Below, one piece after another: positions 33,695-41,625 of a stretch of DNA of 47,521 nt. The first letter of the stretch is position 1. Each line of letters begins with the position of its first letter. This stretch comes from an uncultured Collinsella sp. (lineage in GTDB: Bacteria; Actinomycetota; Coriobacteriia; Coriobacteriales; Coriobacteriaceae), in NCBI GenBank assembly GCA_900544845.1, contig UQWV01000008.1, forward strand, positions 1-47,521, read 5' to 3'. Under the pieces are notes generated by a model. It saw only the letters and a program-made list of their open reading frames with translations, was not told the origin of the DNA and ran no database searches. The position numbers and the translations under genes were made by a program.

Positions 33695-34600
33695 GTGGGG
33701 GCCATCACTCCGGGTGTGCGTCTGCACGACCTTCCGCAAGGGACCGTCGAGGAACGCATTCGCATGGCAGGGGAGCATGGCTTTTCGTGCATTCAGCTGC
33801 CGAGCAAGGTGCTCTACGCATCGATGGGAATCGATCGAAGCGGTCTGACCCGCGAGCTCGCTGACCATTTGCGTGCGGTGCTCGACGAGGCGGGTGTTTC
33901 GGTCGCCGTGCTCGGCTGCTATAAGAATCTGGCGACGCCCGATCGACAACAGCTCATGGATAACTTTGCCGAGTACGAGGCGTGCCTCAACTTTGCCCAG
34001 ATGCTCGGCGGATGCCCGGTTGGTACCGAGACCGGTCGTCCCAATGCGCAGAACCGCGTTGCTGACGACCGTATGACCGACGAGGCACTCGATGCGTTTA
34101 TGGACGGACTCGCACGCGTCTGCGAGTGCGCCGAGGCCGTGGGTGGGCAAATACTGATTGAGCCCGGCTGGAACGAGACGGTCAACACGCCAGATCGCTG
34201 CCGTGAGGTGCTGGAGCGCGTTTCGAGCCCGGCGCTCGGCGTGATCTACGACCCGGTGTCGCTGCTGCATCCCAGCGTCGTTGGCGAGGCGCAAGAAATT
34301 ACCGCGCGTATGCTCTACTTATGCGGCAGCAAGATCCGCGTGCTGCATGCCAAGGATTTTGAAGTCGTCGACAACGAGGACGAGGCCGGTTGGTGCGACG
34401 GCACGGGCTCGCGCCTGGTGTGCCACGGCGTGGGCGAGACGGGCTGCTATGACTTTGAGCCCGTGGTGGCCTGGGCGGCTGCCGCCCGCCCTGGGATTCC
34501 CTGCGTGGTCGAGAACAGCGTGCCGGCGACGGTGGCTGGCTGCCTGACGACACTCGAGCGCATGTCCGCTCGCTGCGGGGCATCGCATCGCGAGATATAG
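33695..34600 (+). CDS. Sugar isomerase/epimerase, AP-endonuclease-2-like TIM barrel
   Basis: 301 residues of the xylose-isomerase-like TIM-barrel family: GVRLHDLPQGTVEERIRMAG, GFSCIQLPSKV, VAVLGCYKNLATPD, QILIEPGWNETVNTP (metal-binding Glu region), LGVIYDPVSLLHP, IRVLHAKDFEVVD (His, Asp) and PCVVENS. It should bind one divalent metal and isomerise or epimerise a sugar or sugar acid; the exact substrate is unknown. GTG 33695 is chosen because AAGGGG lies 10 bases upstream; GTG 33686 is possible but too close. It follows GH105 directly and is probably in the same operator-controlled unit. Confidence 0.8.
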   Translation: MGAITPGVRLHDLPQGTVEERIRMAGEHGFSCIQLPSKVLYASMGIDRSGLTRELADHLRAVLDEAGVSVAVLGCYKNLATPDRQQLMDNFAEYEACLNFAQMLGGCPVGTETGRPNAQNRVADDRMTDEALDAFMDGLARVCECAEAVGGQILIEPGWNETVNTPDRCREVLERVSSPALGVIYDPVSLLHPSVVGEAQEITARMLYLCGSKIRVLHAKDFEVVDNEDEAGWCDGTGSRLVCHGVGETGCYDFEPVVAWAAAARPGIPCVVENSVPATVAGCLTTLERMSARCGASHREI

Positions 34601-34703
34601 CATTGGCTTTTGCTGTGGCGGCAAATTGAGCTTGCCTGACTGGGGGCGACGGTGAAGGGTCTTTATCGTCGTCTCATTGGATTACATCAAAAAGGGGAGT
34701 TGC

Positions 34704-35921
34704 GTGGCTATCCACATTGTCGAAGAGGCGAATCGTTGCCTAGGTTGCAAAAGGGCGTTCTGCCAGCTTAAAGGCTGCCCGGTTCAGACACCTATCCCGC
34801 AGGTCATTGACCTGTTCAAACAGCGTCGTCTGGAAGAGGCGGGCGAGCTGCTGTTCCAGAACAATCCCATGAGCGCGGTCTGCTCCATGATCTGCAACCA
34901 TTCGGGCCAGTGCGAGGGCGCGTGCATCCAGGGCCGCAAGGGCACACCGGTGCATTTTTCGAGTATCGAGAACTATATCTCGACTGCATATTTGGACCGC
35001 AATGAGTGGAAGCCCGCGCCGTCGTGCGGCAAGCAGGTTGCCGTGGTCGGTTCCGGTCCTGCCGGCATTACCGTGGCCATTAAGATGGCCCAGCTGGGCT
35101 GTGCCGTCACGGTGTTTGAACAGCGCCCCGAGATCGGCGGCGTGCTGGAGTACGGCATCCCCGAGTTTCGCCTGCCCCGCGCTCTCGTGCAAAAGTACCG
35201 TTACGTGATGTGCTCGCTTGGCGTGCGCGTCCGTCCCTCGACCACCATCGGTGGCGCGCTGCATATCGACGACCTGCTGCGCGACGGCTACGATGCGGTC
35301 TTTGTCGGTACCGGTACTTGGCGCGCCCGCAAGCTGGGTATTCCCGGCGAGTCGCGCGGCAACGTGCTGTTTGGCATCGATTATCTGGTCGATCCCACGA
35401 GTGTGGCGATTGGGCAGAACGTGGCGGTTATCGGCGCCGGCAACGTAGCCATGGATGTTGCCCGCACGGCGCTGCGCTCGGGCGCGCGCAAGGTTACCGT
35501 GTATGCCCGCTCGCGCCATATTTCGGCTATCGACGATGAGGTCGAGCTGACCGAGCTCGATGGCGCCGAAATCGTGTGCGGCAAAGCCATCTGCGCCATC
35601 GACGATAACGGTCCGGTCTTCGAGACGGCTATCTTCGATGAGGACGATAACGTGGTGGGCTACGAGGATGAGCTCGACCATGCTGCCGCCGACACGGTGG
35701 TCATCGCGGCCTCACAGGTGCCCAAGGACAAACTGGTGCTTACGACGGGCGGTCTGGAGACCGACCATCGCGGCCTGCTGTCGGTCGACGAGCAAGGCAT
35801 GACGACGGTGTCCGGCGTCTTTGCCGCCGGCGACGTGGTCAACGGCCCGCTCACTGTGGTCCATGCCGTAGCCGGCGCCAAGCTCGCCGTCGAAGGTATG
35901 GTCGCCTACCTAGGCCTCTAA
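34704..35921 (+). CDS. GltD-like FAD/NAD(P) oxidoreductase with Fe-S domain
   Basis: 405 residues, like the small subunit of NADPH glutamate synthase but shorter than the roughly 470-residue GltD. The N-terminal Fer4_20 domain has CLGCKRAFCQLKGCP and CSMICNHSGQCEGACIQG; then an FAD site (VAVVGSGPAGITVAIKMAQL) and an NAD(P) site (VAVIGAGNVAMDVARTALRS), ending with GVFAAGDVVNGPLTVVHAVA. GTG 34704 follows AAAAGGGGAG; a TTG at 34677 lacks a site. There is no large-subunit gltB here, so it may serve another electron-bifurcating or transfer partner. It lies 103 bases after the TIM-barrel gene and ends at an 82-bp repeat that looks like a terminator. Confidence 0.85.
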   Translation: MAIHIVEEANRCLGCKRAFCQLKGCPVQTPIPQVIDLFKQRRLEEAGELLFQNNPMSAVCSMICNHSGQCEGACIQGRKGTPVHFSSIENYISTAYLDRNEWKPAPSCGKQVAVVGSGPAGITVAIKMAQLGCAVTVFEQRPEIGGVLEYGIPEFRLPRALVQKYRYVMCSLGVRVRPSTTIGGALHIDDLLRDGYDAVFVGTGTWRARKLGIPGESRGNVLFGIDYLVDPTSVAIGQNVAVIGAGNVAMDVARTALRSGARKVTVYARSRHISAIDDEVELTELDGAEIVCGKAICAIDDNGPVFETAIFDEDDNVVGYEDELDHAAADTVVIAASQVPKDKLVLTTGGLETDHRGLLSVDEQGMTTVSGVFAAGDVVNGPLTVVHAVAGAKLAVEGMVAYLGL

Positions 35922-35931
35922 CTCCATCCCA

Positions 35932-36013
35932 CCCATCAGTTGCGGTGAAATAAGGACTGTTTTGGCTGTCAAAGGCCTTATCTACTCCGTATTCCACCGC
36001 AACTTTTTGTGGG
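35932..36013 (+). repeat. 82-bp repeat, copy 1 (before kdpE)
   Basis: Matches 44341-44422 at 77 of 82 bases, same orientation. A stem (AGTTGCGGTG with CACCGCAACT, extended by a partly paired segment) is followed by CTTTTTG, so it can act as a plus-strand terminator for the GltD-like gene. The loop (about 30 bases) is also conserved, more than a terminator needs. Confidence 0.85.
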
Positions 36014-36018
36014 GTGGG

Positions 36019-36723
36019 CTAGAGACGCTGCATGCGGTACCCGACACCCATGTGCGTCTGAATCATCTTGGGATGAGAGGGGTCTGCCTCGATCTTCTTG
36101 CGCAGGGTGCGCATGAACACGCGCAGGCTCGCCAGATCGCTGTCCCAGCTCGTGCCCCATATCTCGCGGGTGATGAAGGTGTGGGTGAGCACCTTGTCGA
36201 CGTTTTTCGCCAGAAGGACGAGCAATTTGTACTCGGTTGGGGTGAGCGAGAGCTCGCGTCCGTCTTTCGTCGCGTATCCCGCGGCGTAGTCGATATGCAG
36301 CGGACCGTTGTCGAACGTGCTCGCTTCTGTCGACTCGCTCGACGCCATCAAGGAGCGCCTCAAATTCGCGCGGACGCGCGCGAGCAACTCATCCACAGAA
36401 AAGGGCTTGGTGAGGTAGTCGTCTGCCCCTGCGTCAAGTGCTGCAATCTTGTCGGAATCTTCGGTGCGCGCCGAAATGACGATAATGGGGACTGCCGACC
36501 AGCTTCGGATCTTCGTGATGACCTCGATACCGTCAATGTCGGGAAGGCCGAGGTCGAGCATGATGAGGCTGGGGCCGTGCGACACCGCATCCATGATGGC
36601 GGCCTGGCCGTTGCAAACCTTGCTCACGACATAGCCGTGGAGGTCAAGCGCGGTCGAAACGAGGTTTTGAACGGTCAGGTCATCTTCGACCAGGAGGATG
36701 CGTGGCTTAGCGGCATTATTCAT
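36019..36723 (-). CDS. kdpE: KdpE response regulator
   Basis: 234 residues: receiver domain with ILLVEDD (acidic pocket), LIMLDLGLPDIDG (phospho-acceptor Asp57) and DYLTKPF (conserved Lys), then an OmpR-type winged helix (ELSLTPTEYKLLVLLAKN, HTFITREIWG, RVFMRTLRKKIEADP, GVGYRMQ). It activates kdp transcription when phosphorylated by KdpD. ATG 36723 overlaps the end of kdpD by eight bases; the long upstream extension of the frame is only the mirror of kdpD. The two genes are divergent from kdpFABC. Confidence 0.95.
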   Translation of the reverse strand: MNNAAKPRILLVEDDLTVQNLVSTALDLHGYVVSKVCNGQAAIMDAVSHGPSLIMLDLGLPDIDGIEVITKIRSWSAVPIIVISARTEDSDKIAALDAGADDYLTKPFSVDELLARVRANLRRSLMASSESTEASTFDNGPLHIDYAAGYATKDGRELSLTPTEYKLLVLLAKNVDKVLTHTFITREIWGTSWDSDLASLRVFMRTLRKKIEADPSHPKMIQTHMGVGYRMQRL

Positions 36724-39451
36724 GAATCTCGATCTCCTCAGCGGGCAGGGTAAAACGGAAGACGGCCCCATGGGGGTGGTTGTCGCGAACTTCGATGACG
36801 CCGCCATGCGCCTCCACGATGGAGCGGCAGAGCGACAGCCCAAGGCCGATGCTTCGACGCGAATCCACGGGCCGCGTATTGCCTGAGGTAAAGAAGCGCT
36901 CAAAGATATGAGGCTTGTCGCAGTCTGCCACACCCGGCCCATCGTCTGCGACGTCCACCACGACGAACGCGCCCTCGCGACGTGCGCTGACGGTGACAGT
37001 CGAGTCCTCGGGCGTGTATTTGAAGGCGTTCATGATGAGATTCGTAAGCACCTGCATGATGAGATGGACGTCGACGCGTACCAGCAGGATGTCGTCAGTG
37101 TGCTCGATGGTGACGGCATGTCCATGCGATGCTTGGGCGACATGGCTGAGGGCGGCCTCGATGACCTCGTCGATGAGCTCGGATGTGAGGTTGAGGCGAA
37201 TGGTGCCGTCCTCGACGCGTGTGATGGCGAGGAGGTTCTCCACGGTATCGATAAGCCAGAGGGAGTCATCGTAGATGGCATCGGCAAGATCGCAGCGTTG
37301 TTCGAGGCTGAGCCTCTCGTCGCTCTTCCGAAGGATTGCCGCAGATCCGGATATAGCCGTGAGGGGTGTCCTCAAATCGTGGCCGATGGAGCGCAAAAGG
37401 TTGGCACGCAGCTGCTCGTTTTTCGCCAAGACCGCAGCCTCTTCGCGCTCTTGCGCCGCTCGGTCACTTTCGAGCGCCAAGGCGCATTCACCTACGATAG
37501 ATAGGACGATCGAATGCTCGAAGGCTTCGGTCTCGCGCCCCTCCAGGGCGATGCCGATGACACCGAATACCTTGTCGCCGGTGCGAACCGCGAGGTAGAG
37601 ACAGCGCGCCTCAGGCAGGGTCCGCGTGCTTGCGCCCGCTCGCTTGTTGTTGGTGAAGGTCCAGGTTGCAACGGCGCGCTCGTAGTCGGTGAGCAGCGAC
37701 GCGGATCGGTTTTCGGTGCCAGCGGACTCATAGAGCGCCTTGCCGAGCGTGCCGTGTTCGGCGGGGTAGAAGACCACGTCGAGTTTTAGCAGTTTGACGA
37801 GTTGGTTCATGGCGACGCGGGCGCACTCCTCCGCGCTATGGGCTTGCTGTAAGAGCTGGTTCGTTTCGAGGAGTACGCGCGTTTTGAATGCGTTCTCGGC
37901 GGAGGTACGGGCATTGTCGGCGATGCGCGCAGTTAACTCGCCGGCGACCATAGCGGTAGCGAACATGATGCCGAACGTGACCAGATAGCTTCGGTCGTAG
38001 CTGGCGAGCGAAAACAGAGGCGTGACGAAGCAGAAGTTGTAAAGCACTACAGAGAGCACGCTCGATACGATCGTGCAGATACGCCCCGTCGTGGTGACGG
38101 CGGTCAGCAGGGCCGTGAGGATATAGAGGGATATGATGCTGGAATCGGCAAATCCCAGATGGCGGAAAGCCGTGCCGATCGCCGTGGCGACAAGAGAGAG
38201 GGCCAGCGTGCGGAGCACGTTTCGGCTGCTGGGCGGCTGCAGGGCGAGCGCATGGCGGCGTCCTTTGGGTCGGGAGGGCGGAGTCGACTGGTCTGGAATG
38301 ATGTAAATGTCGAGGTTCGGGGCGAATGTTATGAGCTGTTCTACGAGAGATTTGCGGCCAAAGAGGGCCTGACGGACGCTGCTGTGCTCGCCCGTGCGCC
38401 CCATGACGATCTTCGAAATACCCGACAGGCGCGCGAACTCGGAGATCTGAAACGCGACGTCGTCGCCATAGACGGTTTCCATATGTGCTCCGAGCTGCTC
38501 GGCTAGGGCGATATTGGCTGCAAGCTTGGCCCGCTCATCATCGCTCATGGCTTGCGTGCGCGGGCTCTCTACGAACAGGGCGACGAGCTCGCTGCGAAAC
38601 GCTTTCGCCATGCGTGCGGCGGCACGGACGATGCGGGGATTGGTCGGCGCCGGGGAGACACAGACTAAGATACGCTCCTTGGTGTAGTAGTCACGGTTTC
38701 CCAGCACGCGTGCGGCGTCTGTGAGGTGGCCGGTGCGATCGGCGCAGCGGCGCAGCGCGATTTCTCGGAGTGCGGTGAGGTTTTCGACGGTAAAAAAATG
38801 CTGTTGCGCTTGGTCGGCTTGTGCGGGACGGTAGACGAGGCCGGCGCGAAGGCGCTCAAGTAGGTCTTCGGGCTCTATGTCGACGAGCTCGACCTGGTCG
38901 GCATCATCGAAGATACGGTCGGGGATTCGTTCGCTCACGACAACGCCGGTGATGGATGCAACCATGTCGTTTAGGCTCTCGATATGCTGAACGTTCACGG
39001 TCGTATAGACGTCGATGCCCGCATGTAGAAGTTCCTCGACGTCTTGATAGCGTTTGTCGTGGCGAGACCCCGGCGCATTCGTATGGGCGAGCTCGTCGAC
39101 AAGGATGAGCTGAGGGGCGCGTTCGATAGCCGCATCTAGATCGAACTCGCTGAGCGCAATGCCGTTGTGCTCGATGAGTTTACAGGGCACGTTCTCAAGC
39201 CCTTGTGCAAGATGGGCAGTTGCCGGACGTTCGTGCGGCTCGATGTATCCCGCGACGACGTCGACACCTCGCCGCTCGGCGGCGTGGGCGGCCTGAAGCA
39301 TCGCATAGGTTTTGCCTGCGCCAGCAGCGTAGCCAAAGAAAATCTTGAGGTGCCCCCGGCTGGTCCGAGCGTCATCGGCGGCCTCGTCTTTCTCAATTGC
39401 CTTGAGGATGAGGTCTGGATTGACGCGAGTGTCCGATGCGTCGCGCTGCAT
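36716..39451 (-). CDS. kdpD: KdpD sensor histidine kinase
   Basis: 911 residues. Domains in order: N-terminal KdpD domain with Walker A FFGYAAGAGKTYAM (about 38-51) and ILVDELAHTNAPGSRHDKRYQ; a Usp-like domain (ILVCVSPAPTNPRIVRAAAR to IVMGRTGEHS); four membrane helices near the middle (about 440-540); a GAF-like region; HisKA with LLRSIGHDLRTPLTAISGS (phospho-His about 691) and HATPase (NLIMNAFKYTPED, DDGPGVAD, SIGLGLSLCRSIVEAHGG). Senses low K+ or turgor and phosphorylates KdpE. ATG 39451 follows AGAAAGG; an extension to 39547 lacks a site. Confidence 0.95.
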   Translation of the reverse strand: MQRDASDTRVNPDLILKAIEKDEAADDARTSRGHLKIFFGYAAGAGKTYAMLQAAHAAERRGVDVVAGYIEPHERPATAHLAQGLENVPCKLIEHNGIALSEFDLDAAIERAPQLILVDELAHTNAPGSRHDKRYQDVEELLHAGIDVYTTVNVQHIESLNDMVASITGVVVSERIPDRIFDDADQVELVDIEPEDLLERLRAGLVYRPAQADQAQQHFFTVENLTALREIALRRCADRTGHLTDAARVLGNRDYYTKERILVCVSPAPTNPRIVRAAARMAKAFRSELVALFVESPRTQAMSDDERAKLAANIALAEQLGAHMETVYGDDVAFQISEFARLSGISKIVMGRTGEHSSVRQALFGRKSLVEQLITFAPNLDIYIIPDQSTPPSRPKGRRHALALQPPSSRNVLRTLALSLVATAIGTAFRHLGFADSSIISLYILTALLTAVTTTGRICTIVSSVLSVVLYNFCFVTPLFSLASYDRSYLVTFGIMFATAMVAGELTARIADNARTSAENAFKTRVLLETNQLLQQAHSAEECARVAMNQLVKLLKLDVVFYPAEHGTLGKALYESAGTENRSASLLTDYERAVATWTFTNNKRAGASTRTLPEARCLYLAVRTGDKVFGVIGIALEGRETEAFEHSIVLSIVGECALALESDRAAQEREEAAVLAKNEQLRANLLRSIGHDLRTPLTAISGSAAILRKSDERLSLEQRCDLADAIYDDSLWLIDTVENLLAITRVEDGTIRLNLTSELIDEVIEAALSHVAQASHGHAVTIEHTDDILLVRVDVHLIMQVLTNLIMNAFKYTPEDSTVTVSARREGAFVVVDVADDGPGVADCDKPHIFERFFTSGNTRPVDSRRSIGLGLSLCRSIVEAHGGVIEVRDNHPHGAVFRFTLPAEEIEIHE

Positions 39452-39562
39452 AGCGTAGCCTTTCTGAAACGTTGTCCATGCGTGCATACGCGGTGAGGAC
39501 GCCACTGTATGCTCGCGAGGTCGAGTATAGGCGCACTGCAGCCGCAATAGTGCTTTCTACCT

Positions 39563-39580
39563 GCATCTTTACGGCATCTT
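39563..39580. promoter_or_regulatory. Candidate KdpE direct repeat
   Basis: GCATCTT occurs twice, 11 bp apart (39563-39569, 39574-39580), in the 244-base region between divergent kdpD and kdpF. One helical turn spacing is what OmpR-family dimers bind. No clear -10 and -35 were found. Confidence 0.4.
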
Positions 39581-39695
39581 AAGGACGTGAGCCCCGGCCC
39601 TCACGCCTCTTTAATCCCTAGAAGCGTTTACTGTCCCCAGACGCTTGCGAGAGCAGGCGTCCGAGACATCGGACCGCGCGTGAAAGGGGCGGTAA

Positions 39696-39782
39696 ATGGA
39701 CATCCTCATTCCCATCATCGGAGTCGTCTGCATTGGACTCCTTATCTATTACATCTACATTCTGATGAGGAGTGATTCGTAA
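39696..39782 (+). CDS. kdpF: KdpF, 28-residue subunit
   Basis: A small hydrophobic peptide: MDILIPIIGVVCIG then LLIYYIYILM and a short polar tail (RSDS). One membrane helix, the right size and place for KdpF, the lipid-like stabiliser of the KdpABC complex. GAAAGGGG precedes the ATG by six bases, and the stop is three bases before kdpA. Easily missed because of its size. Confidence 0.88.
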   Translation: MDILIPIIGVVCIGLLIYYIYILMRSDS

Positions 39783-39785
39783 ACT

Positions 39786-41609
39786 ATGGACGCTGCGATT
39801 CAGTACATCTTGTACTTTGCCGTGCTCGTCGTCCTGGCCGTTCCGCTCGGTCGGTTCATGGCCCATATCATGGATGGTGAGCATACGTTCCTGTCGCCTG
39901 TGATTGCTCCTGTGGAGCGTGGCGTCTATCGTCTGCTTCGCATCGACGCGGCAGAGCAGATGGGGTGTAGGCGCTATCTGGCGAGCGTGCTGGTCTTTTC
40001 GGGGATCGGCCTCGTGGCTCTTGTGGCACTCCAGGTGTTTCAGTCCTTCTTGCCAGGCAATCCCCAGCACCTGCCGGGTGTGTCATGGGACCTGTCGTTC
40101 AATACGGCTGCTTCCTTCATAACCAACACCAACTGGCAGTCCTATTCCGGTGAGACCACCCTGTCCTACTTTGTGCAGTTCATGGGCCTCACCGTGCAAA
40201 ACTTCTTGTCCGCCGGCACCGGTATTGCGGTCATGTTCGCGCTCATCCGCGGTTTCCGTCAGGTCAAGGAGCAGGGTCTGGGTTCCTTCTGGGTCGACCT
40301 CACCCGCACCGTCCTGTATGTGCTCATCCCGCTGAACCTCGTGTTCGGCATCTGCCTGGCCGCCGGTGGCGTCATCTCCAACTTCCAGCCGGCTCAGAAG
40401 GCTGAGCTCGTAGAGCCCGTCGCTGTTCAGCCTAATGCAGACGGCGGCTGGAGCGTCATCGACGGCGCCCAGATCGAGGGCGACACGGTCAAGGTCGACG
40501 GCAAGGTTGTCGAGGGCGCGCGCGTGGTCACCGAGCAGTTCCTGCCCCAGGGTCCCGCGGCTCCCCAGGTTGCCATCAAGCAGTCCGGCACCAACGGAGG
40601 CGGCTTCTTCGGCGTGAACTCCGCCCATCCGTATGAGAACCCCAGTGCCTTCACCAACATCATCGAGATGACCAGCCTGCTGCTGATCCCGGCCGCCTGT
40701 TGCTTCACCTTCGGTATCGGCGTCAAGAACACCAAGCAGGGCAAGGCCATCTTTGCCGCCATGTTCATCCTGCTGGTGATCTTCACCGGCATCATCGCCG
40801 TCAACGAGCATGCGGGCACCCCGCAGCTGGCCGATGGCGGAGCGGTCAATATCGAGATGACCGACGGCCAGGCCGGCGGCAACATGGAGGGCAAGGAGAG
40901 CCGTTTCGGTATCGCCTCCTCTTCCACCTGGTCCGCTTTCACGACGGCTGCTTCCAACGGCTCGGTTAACTCCATGCACGACTCCTACACCCCGCTGGGC
41001 GGTTTTGTCCAGATGCTCCAGATTGCTCTGGGCGAGGTCGTCTTCGGCGGCGTGGGCTGCGGCCTGTACGGCATGATCGGCTTCGCCATCCTCACAGTGT
41101 TCATCGCCGGCCTCATGGTCGGACGCACGCCTGAGTTCCTGGGCAAGAAGATCGAGCCGGGCGAGATGCGCTGGGCGGTTGTCCTGTGCTTGGCAACTCC
41201 GTTTGCCATTCTGGTGTGCTCGGCCATCGCCTGCATGGTGCCCGGTCTTGCCGACCAGCTCAACAACGGTGGCGCGCACGGCTTCTCCGAGGTGCTGTAT
41301 GCCTTCACCTCATGCGGCGGCAACAACGGCTCGGCGTTTGCAGGCATGAACTGCAACATTCCCTGGATCAACGTCATGCTCGGCCTCGAGATGCTGTTCG
41401 CCCGCTTCATGCCCATCATCGGTACGCTGGCTATCGCCGGCTCGCTGGCCAAGAAGGGTAAGGTCGCCGAGAGCGCCGGTACCCTGTCTACCACCAACGG
41501 CATGTTCGTATTCCTGCTCGTGTTCATCGTTCTGCTGATCGGTGCCCTGAGCTTCTTCCCGGCCCTGGCGCTTGGCCCCGTTGCCGAGTTCTTCCAGATG
41601 ATTGCGTAA
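39786..41609 (+). CDS. kdpA: KdpA potassium-translocating subunit
   Basis: 607 residues, slightly longer than the usual 560, with extra sequence in an extracytoplasmic loop (about residues 205-260). The four selectivity-filter-like segments of the K+ channel superfamily are all present: TNTNWQSYSGETT, SGTNGGGFFGVNSAHPYENP, AASNGSVNSMHDSYTPLGG and SCGGNNGSAFAG. It binds K+ and passes it to KdpB. GAGGAG lies 13 bases upstream of the ATG. Confidence 0.97.
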   Translation: MDAAIQYILYFAVLVVLAVPLGRFMAHIMDGEHTFLSPVIAPVERGVYRLLRIDAAEQMGCRRYLASVLVFSGIGLVALVALQVFQSFLPGNPQHLPGVSWDLSFNTAASFITNTNWQSYSGETTLSYFVQFMGLTVQNFLSAGTGIAVMFALIRGFRQVKEQGLGSFWVDLTRTVLYVLIPLNLVFGICLAAGGVISNFQPAQKAELVEPVAVQPNADGGWSVIDGAQIEGDTVKVDGKVVEGARVVTEQFLPQGPAAPQVAIKQSGTNGGGFFGVNSAHPYENPSAFTNIIEMTSLLLIPAACCFTFGIGVKNTKQGKAIFAAMFILLVIFTGIIAVNEHAGTPQLADGGAVNIEMTDGQAGGNMEGKESRFGIASSSTWSAFTTAASNGSVNSMHDSYTPLGGFVQMLQIALGEVVFGGVGCGLYGMIGFAILTVFIAGLMVGRTPEFLGKKIEPGEMRWAVVLCLATPFAILVCSAIACMVPGLADQLNNGGAHGFSEVLYAFTSCGGNNGSAFAGMNCNIPWINVMLGLEMLFARFMPIIGTLAIAGSLAKKGKVAESAGTLSTTNGMFVFLLVFIVLLIGALSFFPALALGPVAEFFQMIA

Positions 41610-41625
41610 AGGAGGGCGCAGATTT

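Noticed and set aside
36724..36942. N-terminal extension of kdpE
   Set aside because: This part lies fully inside kdpD in another frame; the receiver domain begins right after the ATG at 36723.
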